36,387 nt of DNA from Lachnospiraceae bacterium UBA3632 (GCA_002373975.1 DFKZ01000108.1:1-36387); one strand, 5' to 3'; positions 27,301 through 35,210 are shown, counted from the stretch's first letter. The notes: generated by a model from the sequence alone, not told the origin. Made by a program: numbers and translations.

Positions 27301-28156
27301 AAGCACATGGAAGAAGGCTGCCTGTGAGGTGATAGGAAGCTATGTATCCTTTAAGATGAGCGCCCCGGGAAGCTTCAGGATAGTGCATGAAACTGACAAC
27401 AGGAAGATAATAATTCCCGTGGCAGCAGGCGGAGCTGTGCTCCTGATTGTAACAGGCATCATACTGGTTTCGAGGATAAAGAAGATGAAAAAGAAGGCAG
27501 CACTTAAGAATGTCCCCAAAGCAGTTATATTCGATCTGGACGGGACTCTCATTGACACCGAGAGGTTCTATCACAAGGTATGGCCCGAAGCGGCCGAACA
27601 TTTCGGTTACATGATGACAGATGAGCAGGCACTTCAGCTTCGCAGCCTCGGAAGGCCCTTTGCTCCGAAGAAGATGAAGGAGTGGTTCGGAGAGGACTTT
27701 AACTATGATGCGGTAAGAGCATACAGAAAGCGCCTCTTTGAGCAGTGCGTTTCTAACGAGGGGATCAAGCTGAAGGCCGGAATAAAGGAGCTGCTTGACT
27801 TCCTGAAGGAAAAGGGAGTTACCATAGCGGTCGCCACGGCCACCGATACAGAGCGCACGGAAAGGTATCTGAAGGCAGCAGGCGTGTATGAGTACTTTGA
27901 TAAGATCTGCAGCGCAGCTGATGTCAAAGAGGGAAAACCTTCTCCCTACGTATATATCGAGGCTTGCAAACAGCTTAAACTCATGCCCGAGGAATGTCTC
28001 GCGGTGGAGGATGCCCCCAACGGGATCAAGTCCGCAGCGGACGCCGGATGTAGGGTCATCTTCGTTCCCGATCAGACGCAGGATGAGCCTGAAGCGGAAA
28101 AACTCTGTATGGCAAAGGTTCAGACAGCCGATGAGATAAAGCAGTTTTTTGAATAA
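24368..28156 (+). CDS. Surface beta-helix repeat protein fused through a membrane helix to a HAD phosphatase
   Basis: The protein has 1262 residues. A signal peptide covers about 1-35 (ends GYAAED). Two blocks of GLUG-like beta-helix repeats (about 100-380 and 620-800; recurring GGIAGY, GGVAGS, GGIVGR with NYG/CxxxGxI) flank a coiled coil (about 447-560) and an Ala/Glu-rich linker (565-620). An InlB/Flg_new-like repeat lies near 827-885. A single membrane helix spans about 1015-1037, then basic residues and a cytoplasmic HAD hydrolase (about 1050-1262). The HAD part has DLDGT (D1056, D1058), VATATDTERT, the KPSPYVYIEA lysine region and VEDAPNGIKSA, resembling beta-phosphoglucomutase-like phosphatases. 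The start at 24368 follows GGAGGG by 8 bases; an upstream in-frame ATG at 24308 lies inside the MMPL gene. An internal ATG (27485) could give free HAD, but no good site precedes it. Confidence 0.85.
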   Translation: MINKIIINKKIITLALTLALVTGSAIGVTPITGYAAEDEKITETAEKTDESESETQEDHKYTYTELKTGSSADYYDGTDISDYEVVEIGSVEDLETLAASCILDEWSLNKNVKLVADIDLQGRSVTIPTFGGVFDGNGHAIKGLVYENETDTMGLFRYVRYGARVINLDLEGQIIAGDKAKNIGIIAGENYGIIQNCNVTGVAIGDENIGGIAGYNGASGIIDNCTCDCSVSGTHSTGGVAGSSDGLIVSCENKGKINTTVSDVTIELSNLSIEDITKLGETSSVAAFTDIGGICGLTAGKIEKCINRGTVGYEHVGYNVGGIAGRLSQGFISGCINYGTVYGRKDAGGIVGQMEPFMQIEYLVDGISELNYETNVLFDLVDETVTDATAYSDEAAVLLRGISNSLKQANNISLDLPSFDGTSAFDNIPSFEVPSFDIPTIDSIPTDEEEAKAALDEANKQAEAAKEQADAATQQAQAVIEATKDAAIAEAQKARQQMDAVRSTMQSLKENFDVLADYSGKFADLLVRENAELSADIKAVSAQARKVQNLSNGMSNNISAYEGVNIKDESEEAVKAPAEAETETAEGAESAEEGAAETAEAAEETPEKEGATEELNRNAGKLTGCTNYATVNADSGVGGIVGRIATEYDADPEDDINITGTQSLYLNASARAVVESSKNYGSIYAKKDYAGGVVGYAKYGYIISDMSFGDIESESGGFAGGIAGASESDISSCYSGGKISAKSNVGGITGKGNNISGCAAYCEISFEGNNAGSIAGEIGENGELSENYYVVSDLGGIDGVAYAAGAMPLEYDEFTALPDMPSELSNFEIIFLADGNEISRIEVKHGDSISDKDIPAIPEKEGYYGVWPSEGLDHITGNRVIEAVYEKWIGSVVSKEVSEGEDGKASKPLVMAVGDFLPGAELLLEIKGDDKAEYDIMISYPEDALLARKLGYESYSGEVEIRALCDEPKEAAVEIYDGSTWKKAACEVIGSYVSFKMSAPGSFRIVHETDNRKIIIPVAAGGAVLLIVTGIILVSRIKKMKKKAALKNVPKAVIFDLDGTLIDTERFYHKVWPEAAEHFGYMMTDEQALQLRSLGRPFAPKKMKEWFGEDFNYDAVRAYRKRLFEQCVSNEGIKLKAGIKELLDFLKEKGVTIAVATATDTERTERYLKAAGVYEYFDKICSAADVKEGKPSPYVYIEACKQLKLMPEECLAVEDAPNGIKSAADAGCRVIFVPDQTQDEPEAEKLCMAKVQTADEIKQFFE

Positions 28157-28180
28157 GCGGCCTCAGAGCGGTCTCAGAAG

Positions 28181-28201
28181 AATCAAATTATTTGATTTTT
28201 T
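28181..28201 (+). terminator. Short intrinsic terminator after the surface-HAD gene
   Basis: AATCAAA (28181-28187) and TTTGATT (28191-28197) enclose a 3-nt loop, followed by TTTT. The stem is weak in GC, so alone it may leak; a second hairpin follows at once. Confidence 0.6.
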
Positions 28202-28220
28202 CGGAGCGGAGTGCTACACT
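28192..28220 (+). promoter_or_regulatory. Candidate ptb-buk promoter nested in two terminators
   Basis: TTGATT (28192-28197) in the first terminator stem, 17-bp spacer, TACACT (28215-28220) in the left arm of the second. The expected start near 28227 is 57 bp before the ptb ATG. No other promoter fits between the second hairpin and ptb. Confidence 0.55.
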
Positions 28221-28246
28221 TTTGAAGTGTGGGCGCTCCGCTTTTT
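28206..28246 (+). terminator. Strong second intrinsic terminator before ptb
   Basis: A 9-bp stem (28206-28214 with 28233-28241) is continued by an inner ACACTT/AAGTGT stem and is followed by TTTTT (28242-28246). It would block read-through from the surface-HAD gene, while transcripts from the nested promoter lack the left arm. Confidence 0.8.
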
Positions 28247-28283
28247 GCAGGCGCTAATAATCAGTATCGAAAGGATCAGAAAA

Positions 28284-29210
28284 ATGAGCAGACCGTTTGA
28301 ACAACTTGTAGAAAAAGTAAAGAACTTTGAAATGAAGAAGGTATCCGTTGCGGTAGCGCAGGATTCAGCCGTTATCGAGGCAGTGCGCGTGGCAAAGGAC
28401 AGAAAGATCGCAGATGCTATTCTTGTGGGTGATGAGGACAAGATCAAGGCAGTTGCAAAAGAAATCAATACCGACATTTCCGATTTCAGAATAATAGATG
28501 TCAAAGACGATATCGAGGCTTCACTTGCTGCAGTTAAGCTTGTTCGCGACGGCGAGGCTGATATGTATATGAAGGGTCTTATCAACACCAAGGATTTCCT
28601 TAAGAGCGTGCTCGACAAGGAAGTGGGCTTAAGAACCGGCAAGGCTCTTTCACATGTATGCGTATTCGACGTAAAGGGATATGAGAAGCTTCTCTTCCTC
28701 ACAGACGTTGCATTCATGACCTATCCCACACTTGAGGATAAGGTGGCTATCATAAACAACACTCTTGAGATCACTTCCGCCTGCGGGATCGAGAATCCCA
28801 AGGTCGCTCCTCTCGCTGCTGTCGAGGTCGTAAATCCCAAGATGCAGTGCACCGTTGAGGCGGCAGAGCTGACCGAGATGAACAAAAAGGGCGAGATCAC
28901 AGGCTGCGTGGTTGACGGACCTCTTTCTCTCGATCTTGCTATCGATCCCGAGGCTGCAAAGCACAAGGGAGCAACCGACCGTGCCATCCAGGGTGATGCA
29001 GATATCCTTCTCTTCCCCGACATCCATGCGGGTAACCTTGTTTACAAGGCAATGGTACATATGGCAGACTGCATCAACGGAAACGTTATCACCGGAACCA
29101 AGGCACCCGTTATTCTGGCATCCAGATCCGATTCCTACGAAGTAAAGGTTAATTCTCTTGCACTTGGAGCACTTGTTGCCGAGTACAAGAAAAAAGTGGG
29201 AAATGTATAA
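28284..29210 (+). CDS. ptb: Phosphate butyryltransferase
   Basis: The protein has 308 residues, the usual length. It converts butyryl-CoA and phosphate to butyryl phosphate and CoA, the first step of the kinase route to butyrate. Family features of the phosphate acetyl/butyryltransferases are present: the N-terminal VAVAQDSAVIEAVR..., the segment DMYMKGLINTKDFLKSVL, TDVAFMTYPTLEDK, VDGPLSLDLAID and the C-terminal ADILLFPDIHAGNLVYKA. The start is at 28284 behind AAAGGA (8-base spacing); an in-frame ATG at 28149 lies inside the preceding gene and would add 45 residues unlike the family. Butyrate kinase follows after 30 bp. Confidence 0.96.
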   Translation: MSRPFEQLVEKVKNFEMKKVSVAVAQDSAVIEAVRVAKDRKIADAILVGDEDKIKAVAKEINTDISDFRIIDVKDDIEASLAAVKLVRDGEADMYMKGLINTKDFLKSVLDKEVGLRTGKALSHVCVFDVKGYEKLLFLTDVAFMTYPTLEDKVAIINNTLEITSACGIENPKVAPLAAVEVVNPKMQCTVEAAELTEMNKKGEITGCVVDGPLSLDLAIDPEAAKHKGATDRAIQGDADILLFPDIHAGNLVYKAMVHMADCINGNVITGTKAPVILASRSDSYEVKVNSLALGALVAEYKKKVGNV

Positions 29211-29240
29211 CGCTAATAAAGTTACAGAAAGGATAAAAAT

Positions 29241-30308
29241 ATGGCAATCACAAGCTTGATAATCAATCCCGGTTCCACTTCCACCAAGATCGGAATCTAC
29301 GAGGACGAAAACCTTCTTTTTGACGAGACTCTCCGCCATTCCACAGAGGAGATCGCACAGTATGCTAGCATCATCGATCAGAAGGATTTCAGAAAGAATA
29401 TAATCATAAATTTCCTTAAGGAAAAGAATTTTGACATGAAAAAGCTCGGCATGGTAGTTGGCCGCGGCGGTCTGTTAAGACCGATTCCCGGCGGAACTTA
29501 CAAGGTTACCGACAAGCTCCTTGAGGATCTTAGAATAGGCGTACAGGGTCAGCATGCTTCCAATCTCGGTGGCATTCTTGCCAAGGAGATAGGAGACGAG
29601 CTGGGCATCCCTTCATTTATCGTAGACCCCGTTGTTGTTGACGAGCTTGAGCCCGTGGCAAGGGTTTCGGGCGTACCCGAGATCGAGCGTAAATCCATCG
29701 ACCATCCCCTCAACCAGAAGGCTATGGCCAGAAGATATGCCAAGTCCATCGGAAAGAAGTACGAGGACGTTGACGTGATCGTTGTTCACATGGGCGGCGG
29801 CACATCTACGGGCGTTCACAAGCACGGCAAGATGGTGGACGTATTTGCGGCGCTTAACGGCGACGGCGCATTCTCCCCTGAGAGAGCCAACGGCGTTCCC
29901 GCTCTTTCACTTGTTGAGATGTGCTTCTCGGGCAAATACACCGAGGCAGAGATGAAGAAGAAGATCGTCGGAAACGGCGGATTCAACGCATATCTCGGAA
30001 CCAACGATATGAGAGAAGTAACCGCACGTGTCGAGGCAGGCGATGAGAAAGCTAAGCTTGTAAGAGATGCTTTCATTTACCAGATCTGCAAGAACATCGG
30101 CGCATGCGCTACCGTACTTCAGGGACATGTAGATCAGATCATCCTTACCGGCGGTATCGCTTACGGCAAGACCGTTACTGATGATATCGCAAAGAGCGTT
30201 GACTGGATCGCACCCGTTACCGTATATGCAGGTGAGGACGAGCTGCTTGCACTTGCACAGGGCGGACTTCGCGTGCTTAACGGTGAAGAGCAGGCTCAGG
30301 AATATTGA
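29241..30308 (+). CDS. buk: Butyrate kinase
   Basis: The protein has 355 residues, the normal size for the acetate/butyrate kinase (ASKHA) family. It transfers phosphate from butyryl phosphate to ADP, yielding butyrate and ATP. NPGSTSTKIGIYED at the N-terminus is the first phosphate-binding loop. Other landmarks are GRGGLLRPIPGGTY, VVHMGGGTSTGVHKHGK, NGDGAFSPERANGVP and the adenosine-site strand IILTGGIAYG. AGAAAGGAT precedes the ATG. It lies in one transcript with ptb and is closed by the terminator at 30317. This pair gives the organism the kinase route to butyrate; whether it also has butyryl-CoA:acetate CoA-transferase cannot be seen here. Confidence 0.97.
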   Translation: MAITSLIINPGSTSTKIGIYEDENLLFDETLRHSTEEIAQYASIIDQKDFRKNIIINFLKEKNFDMKKLGMVVGRGGLLRPIPGGTYKVTDKLLEDLRIGVQGQHASNLGGILAKEIGDELGIPSFIVDPVVVDELEPVARVSGVPEIERKSIDHPLNQKAMARRYAKSIGKKYEDVDVIVVHMGGGTSTGVHKHGKMVDVFAALNGDGAFSPERANGVPALSLVEMCFSGKYTEAEMKKKIVGNGGFNAYLGTNDMREVTARVEAGDEKAKLVRDAFIYQICKNIGACATVLQGHVDQIILTGGIAYGKTVTDDIAKSVDWIAPVTVYAGEDELLALAQGGLRVLNGEEQAQEY

Positions 30309-30316
30309 TAAATGAT

Positions 30317-30368
30317 ATCAAGCGGCTTAAGTTCCTGTGAATATGGGCTTAAACCGCTTGATTTTTTT
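30317..30368 (+). terminator. Intrinsic terminator after buk
   Basis: ATCAAGCGG (30317-30325) pairs with CCGCTTGAT (30354-30362). The stem extends through TTAAG/CTTAA after one mismatch and is followed by a 7-T run. Confidence 0.93.
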
Positions 30369-30449
30369 AGAGTGATTTGTTTTAAGCATTTATTAACGAG
30401 GCTGATACAAACACGGAGCAATGCCGGAAGGCACTCAGAGGATACGTAT

Positions 30450-31913
30450 ATGTTAAAAATACTGTATAACGAATTTAAGAACCATAAAAAGCTTGTTATG
30501 GTTTACATAACTTTATGCATCGCCTTATCTTTCATATTGGGGAGCAGCATGCCTCTTTTGGATCCGCACGGAATAGCAGCTTCCACATCCGGTACAAACA
30601 GCGTAAGCGCAGCTGAGGTCAGCGCAGGTGATACGCTCCTTAATCTCAACGGACAGATCCTCGGCGGCAGGCTTAACGCCCTTGCCGGAGATTATTCCGG
30701 AACGGTGGCCGTTTCGGCAGAGCCTTTTACCGCACTTCTTTTCCTAAGTGCGGTGTCCAACATCAATAAACTTGCAAACAATCCTTTGAACATGCCGCCG
30801 ATCCCTCTCGACAGCCCGTGGATACTTATAGTGGTGGCGGTATTTTTCGCTGCGAGCAAATTCATGAAAGCTAACAGCGCAACAAAGGTTTTCGGTATAT
30901 GTACTCTCGGGTATCTCGAGAGATTTCTTGGTACGCTATGCATCCTGGTGATAGGGATCCTCAGCGTTGTGGGAATATCCACAAACGGAGCGGTCTCTGC
31001 TGTAAATGCAGCGACGGAAGCCGTATCGGAGATAGGGAAATCCGGTGCAGCTGAGCCGGGCTCGCAGAATATCATAGTAGGTGCTCTCGCAAGCCTCTTC
31101 TCCGCATTTATGGCAGTGATGAGCCTGATCGTCAACTTTATCATCAGGACAGTTGCCAAGGGGCTTGATGCCATGCAGGCAATCTTTTCGACGGTACCCT
31201 TTGTCTCCGTCGTATGCGAAGCGGGGAAGGCATTTCTGGTGCTTCTGGTAAGTGCCCTCAATGTATTCTTTCCTATAGCGGGATACGTGGTAAATATCAT
31301 TGTATTTATCATCTGCTGCGTGCTGTTCAGGGTGTGCTACTATGCATCAAGGTATTTTGAAAATATCTATTTCAAACCCTTTTTCCGCAAGATATTCGGC
31401 CTGCGTGACAGAGTGACGCTCATTCCAAAGCGCTACCCCAAGAAGCTGCGCCTTGCTCTTGAAGCCAAGGAAATGAAACCGGATTTTATAATCCCTGTGT
31501 ATATAAAAAGACGCCACAGGAATTCCACGCTTCGCATCAGGCCTTTAAGAAGGCTCTGGCTCATTCATGACGAGAGCGGCACAAAGCTTTATGCACGCAA
31601 ATACATGAAGCAGAAGGATTATTTCAGAGATTTCGACAAGGACGAAGGCGGGGAGATATTCCTCAAAAAAGGCATCATGCAGTATGAGATATACAGCTAT
31701 ATTCAGACGGACAGGAATCTGGAGAAGAAGTGGCCCGTCAGGGATTTCACACTTGTGTTTGCCAAGGATTATAAGGCCTATATCGATGAAATAGTGCGAC
31801 TTACGGGATACACAGATATAGTAGAGGAGAAAGCCCGCGAAAAGGCGGAGAAAAAAGAACTCAGAAAAGCAGGAAAAAAACTTAAATTATGGGTAAGTTC
31901 GGAAGAAGACTAA
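30450..31913 (+). CDS. Multi-spanning membrane protein of unknown function
   Basis: The protein has 487 residues and I do not recognise the family. A first hydrophobic segment (about 14-35) is followed by a Ser/Ala-rich extracytoplasmic stretch. Further membrane segments lie near 127-145, 160-182, 215-245 and 255-310. The last 170 residues are soluble, highly basic at first (KIFGLRDRVTLIPKRYPKK, RRHRNSTLRIRPLRR) and end in a charged helix. The start is set at 30450, where AGAGGA lies 7 bases upstream; the longer in-frame ATG at 30312 would begin inside the buk terminator. Its end overlaps the M3 peptidase gene by 25 bp, which suggests coupled expression and perhaps a joint role at the membrane. 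Confidence 0.7.
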   Translation: MLKILYNEFKNHKKLVMVYITLCIALSFILGSSMPLLDPHGIAASTSGTNSVSAAEVSAGDTLLNLNGQILGGRLNALAGDYSGTVAVSAEPFTALLFLSAVSNINKLANNPLNMPPIPLDSPWILIVVAVFFAASKFMKANSATKVFGICTLGYLERFLGTLCILVIGILSVVGISTNGAVSAVNAATEAVSEIGKSGAAEPGSQNIIVGALASLFSAFMAVMSLIVNFIIRTVAKGLDAMQAIFSTVPFVSVVCEAGKAFLVLLVSALNVFFPIAGYVVNIIVFIICCVLFRVCYYASRYFENIYFKPFFRKIFGLRDRVTLIPKRYPKKLRLALEAKEMKPDFIIPVYIKRRHRNSTLRIRPLRRLWLIHDESGTKLYARKYMKQKDYFRDFDKDEGGEIFLKKGIMQYEIYSYIQTDRNLEKKWPVRDFTLVFAKDYKAYIDEIVRLTGYTDIVEEKAREKAEKKELRKAGKKLKLWVSSEED

Positions 31914-33853
31914 AGAACACGGCATCAAAAAGCACAGGATCAAAAACTACTGCATTTAAAAAAGTATTATCAGTCGTAACCGCTGTAGCGATCATAATAG
32001 GCGCGGGTTTTTTTCCGCGCTTTAATGTGTATGCGGAAAGCATGACCACCGAAGCCGGCAATACTCAGAACGGGGAAGACAGTGCAGCGGATAACATATC
32101 CCCCGATTATGATCAGCTAAGATCCCTGTGGGTTAAGGAATATAAAGATGTTCCCTTTTCGGAGAGAAACCCCGAGGAACTGTCCGTCAGCCTGGAGGAG
32201 ATAGAGGCTCTCCTCGACAGGATGGAGGAAGCGGCAAATGCAGGGGATGGGGATGCTGTGGAAGCGGAATTCCGCGAGCTGTGCGATCTGTACGACAAAT
32301 TTAAAACCCAGTACGATATATACGATGTTCTATACTACCGGAACATGTCAAATGAGGAATATCAGGATATACTCTCGGAGCTCGAGCAGGTTTCGGTGGA
32401 TATGAGCGATCTTGTTATGCTGAGGCTCAAGGATATAGTGATGATCCCTGCCGCAAGAGAAGCTCTGGTCCCCATTCTTCCTGAGGGAACCATCGAAAGC
32501 TTTGAGGAATACGAGCCCTATGATGAGGAGTATAAGAAACTTCTTGAAAGGGAAAATGACCTTGTCATGGAGTATAACGACCTGAGCGTGGAAATGCCCG
32601 ATAACTTTGCTCAGCGCGCGGGAGAGATATATCTGGAACTGCTGGATATAAGAAAAGCCCAGGCTGTTTGTCTCGGGTATAACGATTATATAGAGTATTC
32701 ATATGATGCATATAGCCGTGATTACACGGGTGAAGATCTGGAAAAGCTCTATGAATATGTTAAAAAGTACGTGGTTCCTCTTGAGGAAGAAATCCTTGAT
32801 ATTCTGAGAAACCGCGATGATGTCGATGCTTTATTTGAGGAAGAGACCACCGAGGAAGGTATATGGTCGGTGGTGGGTCATGCCGTCTCAAAGATCGATC
32901 CTTCACTGAAAGAATCCTTTGACCGTATGATGGAACTGTCGCTTGCAGACAACTCCGTATCAGACGAAAAGATGGATGTGGGATTTACCACCTTTTTCCC
33001 ATACTATGGTGATGCATATATCTTCAACAGCCCCTACGGCTATTTTCAGGATTATTATGACATGTTCCATGAGTTCGGACACTTTAATTCCGAGCTTCAG
33101 AGCAACATCCCCTACTTGTTCAGCATGGACTGTCTTGATATAGCAGAGGTCAATTCTCAGGGACTGGAGCTTCTTTCTATCTATTATACGGAGGAAGATT
33201 ACGGTGAGAGCGCGGGAACTCTGGCTGCATTTCTGATATATGAAAAGCTGGAATCCATTATCGACGGCTGTCTTTATGACGAATTCCAGAAAAGGGTATA
33301 TACAGAGCAGGATGTTACCGCAGACAGGCTAAATGAGATATTCGAAGAGGTATGTGAAGATTACGGCCTGGATCCGGAAGATCTGAGTTATGAACCCGGA
33401 GTGCCCGGTTGGATGACTGTTTCACACAATTTCCAGCAGCCTTTTTATTACGTCAGCTACGCGGTATCGAGCCTTACATCCCTTGACATATTTGTAGAGG
33501 CCTATGATGACCGGGAGAAAGCGATAGCCGATTACCTTGCCCTTGTTCCCGCAGGGGCCGTGTACACCTACGGCGAAGCGATTGAGGAATTCGGCTTAAG
33601 GGATATCTTTGACGAAAATGATATAAAAGAGATACTTGACGCCGAAAAGTACCGGAAAATACTGGGCTCCCTTGGTGTTGAGACCGATCCTGAGGCAAGA
33701 GAAAAGGACTACGAAACGATCGTAATCCTTCTTATCTTGGCAGGGCCGGTATTACACTTTATAAGCTTTGTCGCGGCTCTTATATTTGCAATTGTAACAA
33801 TATCACGAAGCAAAAGAAAGACGAAGCAGGCTATAAAAGTTCCTCAATCGTAA
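31889..33853 (+). CDS. Membrane-anchored M3-family metallopeptidase
   Basis: The protein has 654 residues. An N-terminal signal/anchor helix lies near 25-50 and a second hydrophobic helix near 611-635, so the catalytic part is probably outside the membrane. The zinc site is clear: FHEFGH (H394, E395, H398) and AEVNSQ, whose Glu420 lies 26 residues on, matching the HExxH...E pattern of the thimet oligopeptidase/PepF (M3) family. These enzymes usually cut short peptides in the cytoplasm, so an extracytoplasmic, doubly anchored form is unusual. The start overlaps the preceding gene by 25 bp and has a weak ribosome binding site, pointing to translational coupling. Its 3' end overlaps the convergent HD-GYP gene by 23 bp. 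Confidence 0.88.
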   Translation: MGKFGRRLKNTASKSTGSKTTAFKKVLSVVTAVAIIIGAGFFPRFNVYAESMTTEAGNTQNGEDSAADNISPDYDQLRSLWVKEYKDVPFSERNPEELSVSLEEIEALLDRMEEAANAGDGDAVEAEFRELCDLYDKFKTQYDIYDVLYYRNMSNEEYQDILSELEQVSVDMSDLVMLRLKDIVMIPAAREALVPILPEGTIESFEEYEPYDEEYKKLLERENDLVMEYNDLSVEMPDNFAQRAGEIYLELLDIRKAQAVCLGYNDYIEYSYDAYSRDYTGEDLEKLYEYVKKYVVPLEEEILDILRNRDDVDALFEEETTEEGIWSVVGHAVSKIDPSLKESFDRMMELSLADNSVSDEKMDVGFTTFFPYYGDAYIFNSPYGYFQDYYDMFHEFGHFNSELQSNIPYLFSMDCLDIAEVNSQGLELLSIYYTEEDYGESAGTLAAFLIYEKLESIIDGCLYDEFQKRVYTEQDVTADRLNEIFEEVCEDYGLDPEDLSYEPGVPGWMTVSHNFQQPFYYVSYAVSSLTSLDIFVEAYDDREKAIADYLALVPAGAVYTYGEAIEEFGLRDIFDENDIKEILDAEKYRKILGSLGVETDPEAREKDYETIVILLILAGPVLHFISFVAALIFAIVTISRSKRKTKQAIKVPQS

Positions 33854-34973
33854 GCTCCGGATGCTTCATCAGATCGATATAATCATATCCGCACTGCACG
33901 ACGGGTCGTGAGAGCTTTTCTTTATTGAGCATTATGATCTCGGCCTCGCGCCCGTCGCTGAGTCTGCAGGCATTTCTCACATAAGTGGCGCCTACATTCG
34001 AAAGGAATGTGAGCACAAATTCCGCATCATATTTTTCAAATCCGTCTTCTTCAAATATCTCGATAACCCTGAAAGGACACAAAGGCCCGCGGTAGCATCT
34101 GGCTGCCGTCATGGCATCATACACATCCGAAATGGCGGTGAGCCTTGCGAATCTGTCGATAGCCTCGCCGGAAAGATTCAGAGGATATCCGCTGCCGTCA
34201 TAGCGCTCATGATGCATGAGGGCGGCGTTCTGAATATGCTCACCCACACCCTGCTCCTTAAGGATCTTGTATCCGAAGATAGGGTGCTTCTGGATATGCT
34301 TAAATTCCACAGGATCAAGCCTTGCCGGCTTTGTAAGGATCGAGTGGCTTATCTTGAGCTTGCCCACATCATGCAGAAGCCCGCAGAGCATTGCGGTTTC
34401 CTTGTCTTCCTCGCTCCATCCCAGCCAGCTTGCGGCAACGTAATTGAGAAGAGCAACATTCATGCTGTGCGCATATGTGAGATCGTCATAATCACGCATA
34501 TTGTGGATCATGTCGAAGGTATTGCTTCCGCTTCCGGCCCTCTCTATCAGATTAAGCGGCTCGATAAGGAGTTCCTTGGTATCGAGGGGAACACTCCTGT
34601 CCACCATCTCGTTTAATTTGAACTTGAAGCCCTCCGAAGCCTCGTCGAATTTATTCTTAAAGTCTTTAAATTCCTGAGATTCTTTAACCCTTTCCGAGTA
34701 GGAAGGGCGTGAAGGAGCATATTCCGCGGTAACTCCCGGCGGCGGGGGAGGAACATCTGTCCTTGGAGTCTGCGGAGCGGGCCCGTAATTCTCGGGCTTT
34801 TCCTCGGGCTGATCCTCGATATAGACAGACAGCACTCCGTTAAGCTCTATTCTTGAAATCAGTACATCCGTGAGCTCCGTACCCTTGGAAAGAATGACCT
34901 GCCTGTCAAAGTTGAGCACATCCTCGGCCAGAATCATTCCGGGAGCAAGATCAAATGTCGATGCTTTTGTCAT
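33831..34973 (-). CDS. HD-GYP domain protein, probable c-di-GMP phosphodiesterase
   Basis: The protein has 380 residues. Residues 1-55 form a small beta-rich N-terminal domain (LAPGMILAEDVL...), followed by a proline-rich linker (near 58-90) and a helical stretch. The HD-GYP domain covers about 160-340: AHSMNVALL, HDVGK (H201, D202), HHERYDGSGYP (H254-H255) and SDVYDAMTAARCYR, with the metal ligands and GYP signature intact. Such enzymes linearise cyclic di-GMP. It would oppose the GGDEF domain at 1601-5020. The start is chosen at 34973, where AGAGGG lies 5 bases upstream, not at the in-frame ATG at 35003. It is transcribed divergently from secA. Confidence 0.92.
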   Translation of the reverse strand: MTKASTFDLAPGMILAEDVLNFDRQVILSKGTELTDVLISRIELNGVLSVYIEDQPEEKPENYGPAPQTPRTDVPPPPPGVTAEYAPSRPSYSERVKESQEFKDFKNKFDEASEGFKFKLNEMVDRSVPLDTKELLIEPLNLIERAGSGSNTFDMIHNMRDYDDLTYAHSMNVALLNYVAASWLGWSEEDKETAMLCGLLHDVGKLKISHSILTKPARLDPVEFKHIQKHPIFGYKILKEQGVGEHIQNAALMHHERYDGSGYPLNLSGEAIDRFARLTAISDVYDAMTAARCYRGPLCPFRVIEIFEEDGFEKYDAEFVLTFLSNVGATYVRNACRLSDGREAEIIMLNKEKLSRPVVQCGYDYIDLMKHPELTIEELL

Positions 34974-35143
34974 AAATACCCTCTGTAGTATTGCCGCCGG
35001 CATTTACCAAAGCGGCATGTTTTACCCTCTTTAACCATATTATTTTACCACAGGACGCGAGAGATGTATAGATGTCCATTGGTGATTATTTCCCGCGGGA
35101 AGTCATTAAGTTTGTTAAAAAAGTGTTAACATTCATCCAAATA

Positions 35144-35172
35144 TTGAAACAGATGTAAATATCTGTTAAAAT
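35144..35172 (+). promoter_or_regulatory. Promoter of secA with a dyad in its spacer
   Basis: TTGAAA (35144-35149), 17-bp spacer, TAAAAT (35167-35172). AACAGAT (35148-35154) and ATCTGTT (35161-35167) form a 7-bp inverted repeat that fills the spacer, as an operator would. Confidence 0.65.
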
Positions 35173-35210
35173 CATCTATGTGTGCGCTTATAGAAACGCA
35201 CCCTATCAGT

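Noticed and set aside
28149..28283. 45-residue N-terminal extension of phosphate butyryltransferase
   Set aside because: It begins inside the preceding gene, crosses two terminators and has no family similarity; the ATG at 28284 has a proper ribosome binding site.
30312..30449. Upstream start for the unknown membrane protein
   Set aside because: It would translate through the buk terminator hairpin and lacks a ribosome binding site; AGAGGA supports 30450.
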